The notes beneath the pieces were generated by a model. It was not told the origin of the DNA and made no database searches. It saw only the letters and a program-made list of their open reading frames with translations. Both the position numbers and the translations under genes were made by a program. Shown in pieces: positions 35,057 through 45,990 of a DNA stretch of 64,000 nt; position 1 is the stretch's first letter; every line of letters begins with the position of its first letter. The stretch lies in assembly GCF_032854445.1 (NCBI RefSeq), contig NC_088295.1:56835249-56899248 (forward strand), written 5' to 3'. The stretch is from Liolophura sinensis (taxonomy: Eukaryota > Mollusca > Polyplacophora > Chitonida > Chitonidae).

Positions 35057-36304
35057 CAGTGGGAATGTCAAAATATGACACAGTGTATAACTTGAGTTGG
35101 AAAGTCACACTTTCGTGTACGTGAACTACACAACGTGCCAGCATTACATTAGACTAGTGTCTGACTGAACTCTAACGCGGTGTTGTCCATGATTATAAGC
35201 TAACTAAAAATGTAACCTCCATGTTATAAGTGAAAAATTCTAGATGAGGACAAAATTCAAATGTAAGAATAAATCTAAAAGAACACCATTAGACACAGTT
35301 TAATTCCCCATCTGAGATGGAACAATGAGGGGATGAAGCTATTTATGGAAATACATTTGTGTCTTCACCATAGACAAAACATGTTGCCTCAACGTCAACG
35401 CATGCTGTTCTCTTAATGAACTCAGTCCTTACGAAAACAGAGTATGTCCCCTACCTTCCCGTCCGTACTTGGACAGTAATATACATGAAGAGTCCTATTG
35501 ACGTACTGTATGTATTGATGTTTTTATATACTTGATTGGTTTGAATATTTCACTTATACGACGGCGGCCAGCATTATGGTGAGAGGAAACCGGGCAGAGC
35601 GCGGGGGAAACCCACAACCACTTGCAGGTTGCTGACAGACCTGCGCAGGGAGGATGTACTGTATTAACGTTATCTCTAATAGCATGTTAGCATATGTGTA
35701 ACCATATTATAATTAACTACAAAATATGTTACAGGTCTTCCATAAATATATTCTGGCTTAAAGGATCACCACTGCATGATTATGTATCAACTAAAGCCCA
35801 TCCTACAAGACGTCGAAAAGGTTCTCCAGAGTGACTTTGACTTTGATGTTGAATATATTCTAATACATTTTTCCCTAATTTGTCACGTAAATCTGCCACG
35901 CTGCAGTAATATCCTTCACACTATACATGCGCTTTCATCTACTAATAAATCTCATACATTTCCTCCACTCATAAATCTCATACGTTTCCTCCACTCCTAA
36001 ATCTCACAATCGTGGCATACAAGTAAAATAATCTATTGTACAACATGCATAATATACCAAAGGAATAAATAAATAAACAAAAAAAATAAATAAAAAAGGT
36101 AATTTTAAATTCCATTTATTCTACTTAAAATGGTGTACATCGTATATTAGACTGGTACCATTCTGTTTCAGGTAATTTGTTTTTAGCGATTTTGTAAAAA
36201 TGCTGTTAAATTTAAGAGAATAGAAATGTGTTCAAAGATTACAGAAATTACCACTAAACGGTCATTTTAGATATCAGTAATATCAAAGCGTGGAGAGGTT
36301 ATGG

Positions 36305-38328
36305 CTAATCCAGGTCACGCCTGAGTTTCTCAACGACTAATTTGCCGTTGATGATTTTGAATGTCTGATTGAAGTCTCCATGTCCAAAGGCTGGTTGAGG
36401 CTGTGAGTTCCCTGAAACACAAGTCATACATAATGTTATAACAAGCTCTCCTGTAACACATGACTTCAGATGTGTAATACAATTTGTGTTTGATATGCAA
36501 ATGATTATTAACCAAGTTAATTGGGACATTACTATTTCTGTCACATATTGTTGCGTTTTGTTTTTCATAAAGCAGGAAACCTTTGGCTTTACCTTCTGCT
36601 AAGTTCTTGTTTTCCTGTTTAGGTTTCAGCAGTTGTGTGGAAGTCTTTTTCCTGTGGCCAAATCGACGTCTTCCTTCTGCAATCAAATACACGAAGATTT
36701 TTAAGGTACTTGTAAACTTTAACAAATTACAATCCACTTAAACAACGAAGTTCTAATTAACACAACCGAGCTTGAATCCGAATGAACATATTCAGCACAA
36801 ACAGCAGAAACAACAGATAACGATTTACAAGTGGTATTAATCACAAATGTATGGAGTATTAGAGTTTTCTCATAAATGCAACCTGTACAGGAAAGAAAAA
36901 AGCAAAGACAAATGAAGTCTATATAAAAAAAACTATTGATGCATCGTTAGAAATCAGAAATAGGAACTTACTGGCCAGAGCCTTCTGTACATCCTTAATA
37001 CTGTAGACGTAATGAGTGTTCACCCTTTTCGTCTTGCCTAGAAAGATAAATATTTGAGGATTAAGTCCAAAATCACACTGGCTAGATTTGCACGTTATAC
37101 ACACCGAAATGGTAAACAGTTATTTCAATCAGGTTCCAGACTAAAGGCAATGAGGATTTAACACTTTTGTTGTCTCTGTCTTGTTTGTTCACATCGAATG
37201 TTTTGGACATTTCCAATAAAGTTAACGGACAGCAGCAATCAACACTAACCCCTGAGGACAACCATGACAAACAAAGGAAGTATTGGGATCCATGAGCCCA
37301 GATAGAAAAAGAAGTGTGGTCTGTGAAGAATTTCTCTGATCGTCATGTCCCGGATGTGGATGGAGGGCAAGGTATCAGTCGTCAGCCAGGTGGCCACGAG
37401 GAAATTGCCGGCATTTTCTCGGTCATCACCAATACTGTCTGCCGGTTTGATGACACTTATAAGATTGCCGAAGGCGAAGTCAAAGCCCTGTAATTGACAA
37501 TTTTGTATCCTTTTATGGATAGCCTACCTCCAAAAGTGTTTATACGACACATTTAATTCTTACAAATCTATCAGAGTATATATATATGGTCTCTAATATC
37601 TATTAGTATTAATTTATAGGAAAAAATTATTGATTATTACAGAACAATCCCAATCTAAAGAACAAATACAAAACAATTAACGAAAGTACTAAAATCAACA
37701 TGTTATGGTTCACTTACGTGGTAACATTTTTGGAAATGTTAAGGAGTATAAGCTTACGTCAGTTATGTCTTCGGTCAGCTGGTCAATAGTAACCCATATG
37801 ACCCCGGGGTCCAAGTCAGTCACCCGTGGGGTCCTGTATTCTAGCCATAGAGAGTTTCCGTCAGAATCCTGTGTAGGCCGACATGAGCAAATGTCATCAA
37901 AGTTTTGTTCAGTCCCAACATCGAGTGGAGAGAAAAAGTAACCCATCCATTTCACAATACTACTTGTGGACAAGGCCGTGACGTGTCTGTAACATGACAT
38001 TATGAAAAGCAAATACATTCGCATACAAAGTAAAGGATTCTCTAATTTAACTTAAGTCCTAAAGATCTAGAATTTGAACTATAACATTTTAATTTCAGCA
38101 CAGTCTATGAGTAAAGCCATCTACTGTTTACACGTGCGGCTCTGTGTGTGATTTAACAGTAAACTATCAAGTGATGTAATGTTCTTACCCGTCCTCCTGA
38201 TGCCAAAGCTGTCCAAATGTCACAAGTCCTGTGGATGTGACGACTGAAGTGTGAGGGTCTGGTGGGACCCAGCCATTGATAGCCAGAGCCAAACAAACGG
38301 CTGAGACCGAGACGATACTGAACAGCAT
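36305..38328 (-). CDS. Unrecognised single-pass membrane protein, tandem copy 2
   Basis: Exons 38189-38328, 37758-37959, 37250-37487, 36972-37037, 36593-36676 and 36305-36411 have lengths identical to copy 1 (140, 202, 238, 66, 84, 107) and give a 278-aa product. Differences are substitutions, for example GKTKRV for GKKKRV at the start of the tail and a TAG instead of CAG acceptor at exon 2. Preservation of all six exon lengths and splice sites suggests the copy is functional. Family unknown; predicted type I membrane protein as in copy 1. Confidence 0.82.
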
Positions 38329-38478
38329 CGTTGTCCCCTCCTGTACGTTCAAAACTAAGTCAAGGGTAAACTTGCAAAATCCTTCCTAAGCTGACAAATC
38401 GAAAGAAAAAGCCGATCAAGCCGTACAATCGGTTGTAGGATGAAAACCACAACAGTTGGTCTCTGACGTTGTCGTTTG

Positions 38479-38553
38479 TGACGTCAACGTGACCTTTTCG
38501 AACAAAGTGTCATCGCTTAACGCGTGACTTATGACCTCAATTTTGTGACGTCA
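38479..38553 (-). promoter_or_regulatory. Pair of CRE palindromes upstream of copy 2
   Basis: TGACGTCA occurs at 38479-38486 and 38546-38553, at positions equivalent to those in copy 1 although the DNA between them has diverged. Confidence 0.6.
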
Positions 38554-39762
38554 CAGTGGGAATGTCAAAATATGACACAGTGTATAACGTAAGTTGGAAA
38601 GTCATACTTTCGTGTACGTGAACTACCCAACGTGCCACCATTACATTAGACTAGTATATGACTGAACTCTAACGCGACGTTGCCCATAATTATAAGCTAA
38701 CTAAAAACTTTAACTTCCATGTTATAAGTGAAAAATTCTAGATTAGAACAAAATTCAAATGTAAGAATAAATCTAAAAGAACACCATTAGACACAGTTTA
38801 ATTCGCCATCTGAGATGGAACAATGAGAGGATGAAGCTATTTATGGAAATACATTTGTGTCTTCACCATAGACAAAACATGTTGCCTCAACTTCAACGCA
38901 TTCTGTTCTCTGGATGAGCTGAGTCTTTGCAAAAACAGAGTATGTCCCCTACCTTCCCGTCCCTACTTGGACAGTAATATACATGAAGAGTCCTATTAAC
39001 GTACTGTATGTATTGATTTTTTTATTTATTTCACTGGTTTGAATATTTCACTTATACGACGGCGGCCAGCATTATGGTGAGAGGAAACCGGGCAGAGCGC
39101 GGGGGAAACCCACAACCACTTGCAGGTTGCTGACAGACCTTCAAACGTCCGATGTACTGTATTAACGTTATCTCTAATAACAATTATTAACAATAATAAT
39201 TAAGTACAAAATATGTTACAGGTCTTCCATAAATGTATTCTGGCTTCAAGGATCACCCGTGCATGATGATATATCAACTAAAGCGCATCCTACAAGACGT
39301 CGGAAAGGTTCTCCAGAGTGACATTGACCTTGATGTTGAATATATTCTAATCCATTTTTCCCTAATTTGTCACGTAAATCTGCCACGCTGCAGTAATATC
39401 CTTCACACTATACACGCGCTTTCATCTACTAATAAATCTCATACGTTTCCTCCACTCATAAATCTCATACGTTTCCTCCACTCCAAAATCTCACAATCGT
39501 GGCATACAAGTAAAATAATCTATTGTAAAACAAGCATACTATGCCAAAGGAATAAATAAATAAACAAATTAAAAAATAAAAATAGTAATTTTAAATTCCA
39601 TTTATTCCACTTAAAATGGTGTACATGGCATGTTAGACTGGTACCATTCTGTTTCAGGTAATTTGTTTTAGCGATTTTAGAGAATAGAAAGGTGTTCAAA
39701 GGTTACAGAAATTACCACTAAACGGTCACTTTAGATATCAGTTGTATCAAAGCGTGGAGAGG

Positions 39763-41863
39763 TTATGGCTGATCCAGGTCACGCCTGAGTTTCTGAACGA
39801 CTAATTTGCCGTTGATGATTTTGAAAGTCTGATTGAAGTCTCCATGTCCAAAGGCTGGTTGAGGCTGTGAGTTCCCTGAAACACAAGTCATACATAATGT
39901 TATAACAAACTCTCCTGTAACACATGACTTGTAACCGATGTCTAATACAATTTGTGTATGATATGCAAATGATTATTAACCAAGTTAATTGGGACATTAC
40001 TATTTCTGTCACATATTGTTGTGTTTTGTTTTTCATACATAACAGGAATTCCAGCCTAAATGGTTAACACAAAAGCAGGAAACCTTTGGCTTTACCTTCT
40101 GCTAAGTTCTTGTTTTCCTGTTTAGGCTTCAGCAGTTGTGTGGAAGTCTTTTTCCTGTGGCCAAATCGACGTCTTCCTTCTGCAATCAAATACACGAAGA
40201 TTTTTAAGTTACTTGTAAATTTTAACAAATTACAATCCACTTAAACAACGAAGTTCTAATTAACACAACCGAGCTTGAATCCGAATGAACATATTCAGCA
40301 CAAACAGCAGAAACAACCAGATAACGATTTACAAGTGGTATTTATCACAAATGTAAGGAGTATTAAAGTTTGTCTCATAAATGCAACCTGTACAGGAAAG
40401 AAAAAAAGCAAAAACAAATGAAGTCTATATAAAAAAACTACTGATGCATCGTTAGAAATCAGAAATAGGAACTTACTGGCCAAAGCCTTCTGTACATCCT
40501 TAATACTGTAGACGTAATGAGTGTTCACCCTTTTCGTCTTGCCTAGAAAGATAAATATTTGAGGATTAAGTCCAAAATCACACTGGCTAGATTTGTACGT
40601 TATACACACCGAAATGGTAAACAGTTATTTTGGTCAAGTTCCAGACTAAAGGCAATGAGGATTTAATACTTTTGTTGTCTCTGTCTTGTGTGTTCACATC
40701 GAATGTTTTGGACATTTCCAATAAAGTTAACGGACAGCAGCAATCAACACTAACCTCTGAGAACAACCATGACAAACAAAGGAAGTATTGGGATCCATGA
40801 GCCCAGATAGAAAAAGAAGTGTGGTCTGTGAAGAGTTTCTCTGATCGTCGTGTCCCGCTTGTGGATGGAGGGCAAGGTATCAGTCGTCCTCCAGGTGGCC
40901 ACGAGGAAATTGCCGGCATTTTCTCGGTCATCACCAATACTGTCTGCCGGTTTGATGACACTTATAAGATTGCCGAAGGCGAAGTCAAAGCCCTGTAATT
41001 GACAATTTTGTATCCTTTTATGGATAGCCTGCCTCCAACAGTCTTTTTACGACACATTTAATTGTTACAAATCTATCAGAGTATATATATATATGGTCTA
41101 TTATATCTATTAGTATTAATTTATAGGAAAACATTATTGATTATTACAGAACAATCCTAATCTAAAGTACAAATACAAAACAATTAACGAAAGTACTAAA
41201 ATCAACATGTTATGGTTCACATACTCGGTAACATTTATAGAAATGTTAAGGAGTATAAGCTTACGTCAGTTATGTCTTCTTTCAGCTGGTCAATAGTAAC
41301 CCATATGACCCCGGGGTCCAAGTCAGTCACCCGTGGGGTCCTGTATTCTAGCCATAGAGAGTTTCCGTCAGACTCCTGTGTAGGCCGACATGAGCAAATG
41401 TCCTCAAAATTTTGTTCAGTCACAACATCGAGTGGAGAGAGAAAGTAACCCAACCATTTCACAATACTGCCTGTGGACAAGGCCGTGACGTGTCTGTAAC
41501 ATGGCATGTTATTATGAAAAGCAAATACAGTTTCGATCTACATGTATGCAAGCCCTGTTCTAACTAAAAGATTCTCTAATTAAACTTAAGTCCTAAAGAT
41601 CTGGAATTTGAACTATAACATTTTAATTTCAGCACAGTGTGCGAGTAAAGCGATCTACTATTTACACTTGCAGCTCTGTGTGTGATGTAACAGTTAAACT
41701 ATCAAGTGAAGTAACGTTCTTACCCGTCCTCCTGATGCCAACGCTGTCCAAATGTCACAAGTCCTGTGGATGTGACGGCTGAAGTGTGAGGGTCTGGTGG
41801 GACCCAGCCATTGATAGCCAGAGCCAAACAAACGGCTGAGACCGAGACGATACTGAACAGCAT
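39763..41863 (-). CDS. Unrecognised single-pass membrane protein, tandem copy 3
   Basis: Exons 41724-41863, 41265-41466, 40755-40992, 40477-40542, 40096-40179 and 39763-39875. The stop codon used by copies 1 and 2 (GAT TAG) is GAT CAG here, so the protein reads on to ...RRDLDQP and stops at TAA, giving 280 aa. The first five exon lengths equal those of the other copies. The exon 2 acceptor GGCAG|T keeps the frame; an alternative AAG three bases upstream, available in copies 1 and 2, is AGG here. This supports the YAG as the true site. Function unknown. Confidence 0.8.
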
Positions 41864-42015
41864 CGTTGTCCCCTCCTATACGGTTTAAACTAAATCAAGA
41901 ATACACTTGGAAAAAACCTTCCTAAGCCGATAAAATCGAAAGAAAAAGCCGATCAAGCCGTACAATCGGTTGTAGGATGAAAACCACAACAGTTGGTCTC
42001 TGACGTTGTTGTCTA

Positions 42016-42090
42016 TGACGTCAACGTGACCTTTTCGAACAAAGTGTCATCGCTTAGCGCGTGACTTATGACCTCAGTTTTGTGACGTCA
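42016..42090 (-). promoter_or_regulatory. Pair of CRE palindromes upstream of copy 3
   Basis: TGACGTCA occurs at 42016-42023 and 42083-42090, the third instance of the pair. Confidence 0.6.
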
Positions 42091-42604
42091 CAGTGGGAAT
42101 ATCAAAATATGACACAGTGTATAACACGACGCGACGTTGTCCATGATTATAAGCTAACTAAAAATTGACCGCCACCTTATAAGTGGAAAATTCTAGACTA
42201 GAACAAAATTCAAATGTAAGAATAAATCAAAAAGAATGCTACTAGACAGTTAAAATCCTCATCTGCATGAGACGGAAAAATCAGGAGATGAAGCTATGTA
42301 TGGAAATAAATTTGTGTCTTCACCATAGACAAAGCATGTTGGAATGTTTAATATGATGTGATGTATTATTCACGAAAATTATGAAGAGCACCCTGCTATA
42401 TAAATGACCGTAGAGGGGCACCGGAAAATCAAATTGAAAGCCTTCCGTAAGTCCAACGGTATGGAATCCATTTGTTCCTCGCGATCAAATGCATGCTTTC
42501 GCTAGTGCATCTATACACGGGTAAGCAAGTAAATCTGTCACAATCTATGCACGTGGACAAACCGTGCTGATATAATTTATTTATTTGGCTTAACGTCATA
42601 TTGT

Positions 42605-42863
42605 TGGTAGAGCGTCCACTTTGGGAGGCGGTAGATCCAGGGTCAATCCTGGGTCGGGATACACCTAAGACTTTAAAAGAGGAAGTTGTAACTTCCTCGC
42701 TTGGCGTTCAGCATTTAGGGGAGAGTGCAACGACTGATTTACCCGTATCTATTTAATGGCTCGGGCGGGGCAGCTTACTTGCCTTCGGTAAGTCCTCAAT
42801 AAAGCAGCACAAGATAAAAGAGCGGTGGAAATCCGTCCTGCAGCAAGGATGCACATTACCATA
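42605..42863 (+). mobile_element. SINE type 2, copy A of a rearranged pair
   Basis: It starts TGGTAGAGCGTCCACTTTGG (tRNA-like head) and breaks off after GGATGCACATTACCA, where the lectin-intron-like segment begins. Confidence 0.85.
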
Positions 42864-42980
42864 GACCTATCCTTATGCTATGGTATAATTCCAAGGTACC
42901 GTAACTATTTTAAATTCCAAGATTTCCATGTGGACAATTTTGGATTTGAAATTGTTATACTCTCAAAGAGAAATGAACAC
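42864..42980 (+). repeat. Duplicate of lectin-gene intron 1 sequence
   Basis: This ~117-bp segment (GACCTATCCTTATGC ... AAATGAACAC) is nearly identical to about 46777-46894, just upstream of lectin exon 2, differing by about one base. Confidence 0.9.
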
Positions 42981-43306
42981 TTTGGGAGGCGGTAGATCCA
43001 GGGTCAATCCTGGGTCGGGATACACCTAAGACTTTAAAAGAGGAAGTTGTAACTTCCTCGCTTGGCGTTCAGCAATGAGGGGAGAGTGCAACGACTGATT
43101 TACCCGTATCTATATAATGGCTCGGGCGGGGCAGCTTACTTGCCTTCGGTAAGTCCTCAATAAAGCAGCACAAGATAAAAGAGCGGTGGAAATCCGTCCT
43201 GCAGCAAGGAGGCACATTACAATCACTCTAAGGATTCCTTCGTCGTCATATGACTAAAAAATTGTTAAGCACGACGTTAAACCCCAAGCACGCATTCACT
43301 CACTAA
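42981..43306 (+). mobile_element. SINE type 2, copy B of a rearranged pair
   Basis: It resumes at TTTGGGAGGCGGTAGATCCA and runs to the full 3' end, AAAATTGTTAAGCACGACGT plus CATTCACTCACT. Its first ~240 bp repeat copy A almost exactly. Confidence 0.88.
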
Positions 43307-44079
43307 CGCCATATTCAAGAATTTCTCATTTATTCAATGGCAATATTAGTTGAAGAAATTTGATTAACGAACGTTTAACAACATGCGCACACTGGTGTCC
43401 TCATCACTTTGACATTGTCAGCATTGCCAAACAACCAGTGTTTGAGAGTTGAGCAATCCCCAAATTCCCTGCCAAAGGTCGGGTTTGAACCGGCATATCA
43501 GGGTACTTTTAACATACTCACGAAAAATGTATACGGCTTTGTCAAGGCTTTTACCGATAAGAGTAAGCAGAGATATTGCAAAAACCCGACGGAAAAACGG
43601 CTGACGTCAATACAAACCATGATCAGTGGTGCATGCAGCCATTCAGTTCGTAGACACACCGCTAAAGGAGGATCTTGGGCGGATTGCTTGACTTACGTAT
43701 ACATTGTTTACATTAATATCACAAAACGCATAACAAATCCATTCAGAACAAATTCGTCCAAAGCATTCAGGATCTCATGTGTAAAAAAAGTTTCACATTC
43801 AGGCAAAGTTTCTATTGTCGTCGTTGCGAATAGACACTCGGGAATTAATAACTGAAATATTTCCTCCGCATGAGTGTTGGGAGTGTCGCTAAAAGAAATG
43901 ACCTTTCCTTTCGACAATCTCCACAAACATTCACTGTTGACGATATGAACAATTTGTCTATTGGAGACAAAGTCTTTGTACGTAGTTCGCTTACTGCCCT
44001 ATGTCCAGTCGGATCCCAGATTGGTTTAATGTTAAGGTTAATCCCTTAAGGTGACAGAAAAATTTGAATTTTATGTGTA

Positions 44080-45120
44080 GAAACTGGTTCACCACTGACT
44101 CCTATGTGACATTAATGACTTCTGTATGACACTGCTGACTCCTATCAAAGACTACTGACTCCTCTGAAATACTACTGACTCCTGTGTGATACAAACATAA
44201 CTTCTATGAAACGCCACTGACAGCGAAATCAGACTCATGTGTGACACAACAGACTCATCTGAAACATCACTGACTCCTGTGTGATACCAGTGACTCCTGT
44301 GTGATACCAGTGACTCCTGCGTGATACCAGTGACTCCTGTGTGATACCAGTGACTCTTGTGTGACACAGCTAACTTCTGTATTACATTACTGACTACTGT
44401 GTCACACCACTGACTACTGAGTGACACCACTGACCTAGAGTGGCATTACTGACTCCTGTGTGAAATACCACTGATTTCTGTGTAATACTGCTACCTCCTA
44501 TGTGAGTGAGTGAGTTCTTGGGGTTTAAGGTCGACTTAACAATTTTTCAGTCATGTGACGACAAAGGAGTCCTTAGAATGCATGTAATGTGCCTCCTTGT
44601 TGCAGCACGGATTTCCGTCGCTCTTTTATCTGGCGCTGCTTCAAAGCGACGACTTACCGAAGCAAGTAAGCGGCCCCAACCGAGACAAAATACTGATATG
44701 GGTCGCCCTGTCGTTCCACTATCCCCTTAATGCTGAACGTCAGGCGAGGAAGCTACAATTCCTCTTTTAAGGTTTTAGGTGTGACCCGACCCAGGATTGA
44801 CCCTGCATCTACCGCCCCCGAAGCGGACGCTCTACCAAACTCCTATGTGACACCACTGACTAGTGAATAACACCACTGACCCTTGAGTGACACTACTGAC
44901 ACCTATGTAACATTACTGACTCATATGAAACACTACGGACTGCTGTGTAACACAGTTGACCACTATGAAACTCCACTGACTTCTGTGTAACAACACTAAC
45001 TCTCGTGTTACACCACTGACTCCTATGTGACACCACTGGCTTTTGTGTAACACTACTGACTCTTATGTGACACTACTGACTCTTGTGTGACACTACTGAC
45101 TCTTGTGTGACACAATTGAC
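44080..45120. repeat. 20-bp minisatellite split by a SINE
   Basis: Variants of TGACTCCTGTGTGATACCAC repeat every ~20 bp. The array is interrupted at 44506-44839 by a SINE and resumes afterwards. Confidence 0.92.
44506..44839 (-). mobile_element. SINE type 2 with 11-bp TSD inside the minisatellite
   Basis: CTCCTATGTGA is present at 44495-44505 and 44840-44850. The element runs from GTGAGTTCTTGGGGTTTAAG to the tRNA-like head GAAGCGGACGCTCTACC. Confidence 0.9.
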
Positions 45121-45926
45121 ACAATCATCCTGCAGAATCATTGTTTTGAAATCATTTTATTCGATTGGAAAACTGTTACTAAAAAAATGATCTCTGCACA
45201 GGACAGTGTTTAATTGTCTTTTGTCTGATATACTTCTTTTCGGTGCCTTCTTTGCGTTTAAGCCCTTGACCATTGAGATTGTGTGTTCAAATCTAGTTCT
45301 CGCTGTTTTGTCTGAGGCTTTAAGGATGATTGTTAGGCATGTATACCTGGCAAAGGTATTTTAGTCCCGTCACTCCAGTTCCTTTCACGCTGATCTCAAC
45401 GCCGGAATGTAAACGTCTTGAACTTGGCATCAGTCGATCAATCTAAGCTGCGCAACAGCATCACATTGACAGAACAATTAAAATTTAAATACACTTAGGA
45501 ATAGCTCTGCCTTCAGACAATATTTTGATAAATGGAAAATTCCGTCCAGGAGAAATGTTTTATCTATATGCTAAATATTAAAAGAAGTAAAGATCTGTTA
45601 CATTTGAATGTAAACTGTAACTCTTTGTAAAGTGGTCTTAGAATACCCATCGCCAAGTCATGTCCTGTTTTCCATGTCCTGTTTTTCCATAAACGTACCC
45701 TCCGTCATACATTCAGTTCAGTACTGTGCTAAAGTAACTAAAAACCCGGATAAGAGTTGCGGTGTTTCGGTTGATAGCGTACGAATATAGGCCTGTATAT
45801 AGCTATACAAATGCACGTTTACGACTAAATGACGCATGACGCTTTAACTATAGCCTACTTCAGTCAAGATGGCGAGAAAGGTGGCCTTAAAATCTTAACA
45901 AGTTACAGTTTTCCTACAGTTTTACG

Positions 45927-45990
45927 ATGGAATTCTACAGATGTCTGCTGGTCGCCTGTCTGCTATCGGCACATTGTGCTCTAACACAAG
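45927..45990 (+). CDS. Lectin receptor exon 1, signal peptide
   Basis: The ATG opens MEFYRCLLVACLLSAHCALT, with a hydrophobic core and small residues at the likely cleavage site. The exon ends in phase 1 at AAG|GTAAGC. No upstream in-frame ATG gives a better start. Confidence 0.85.

Larger units (their letters stand above)
31849..42341. repeat. ~3.5-kb segment in three tandem copies
   Basis: CAACTTCAACGC (CAACGTCAACGC in the second copy) starts the units at 31849, 35390 and 38888, so the periods are 3541 and 3498 bp. The third unit loses similarity near 42341. Each unit contains, left to right, a partial V-SINE, a six-exon minus-strand gene and its upstream region with two CRE palindromes. 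The copies are highly similar, with scattered substitutions and small indels. Confidence 0.93.
42342..45926. other. Intergenic, repeat-dominated
   Basis: This interval lies between the triplicated genes and the lectin receptor. It contains two SINE type 2 copies around a lectin-intron fragment, an unassigned ORF at 43409-43855 and a 20-bp minisatellite with a nested SINE. The presumed lectin gene promoter is also here; TGTATATAGCTATAC near 45794-45808 could be a TATA-like element about 120 bp before the start codon, but this is weak. Confidence 0.5.

Noticed and set aside
32200-39559. Plus-strand ORFs (108 codons at 32200-32526 and 39233-39559) in the triplicated units
   Set aside because: The copy in unit 2 is interrupted and starts elsewhere, no domain is recognisable, and the region is the 3' flank of the minus-strand gene.
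43409-43855. 148-codon plus-strand ORF
   Set aside because: Its first part overlaps degenerate SINE-like sequence, an opposite-strand ORF overlaps it, and no family resemblance or splice structure supports it. It remains only an unassigned ORF.
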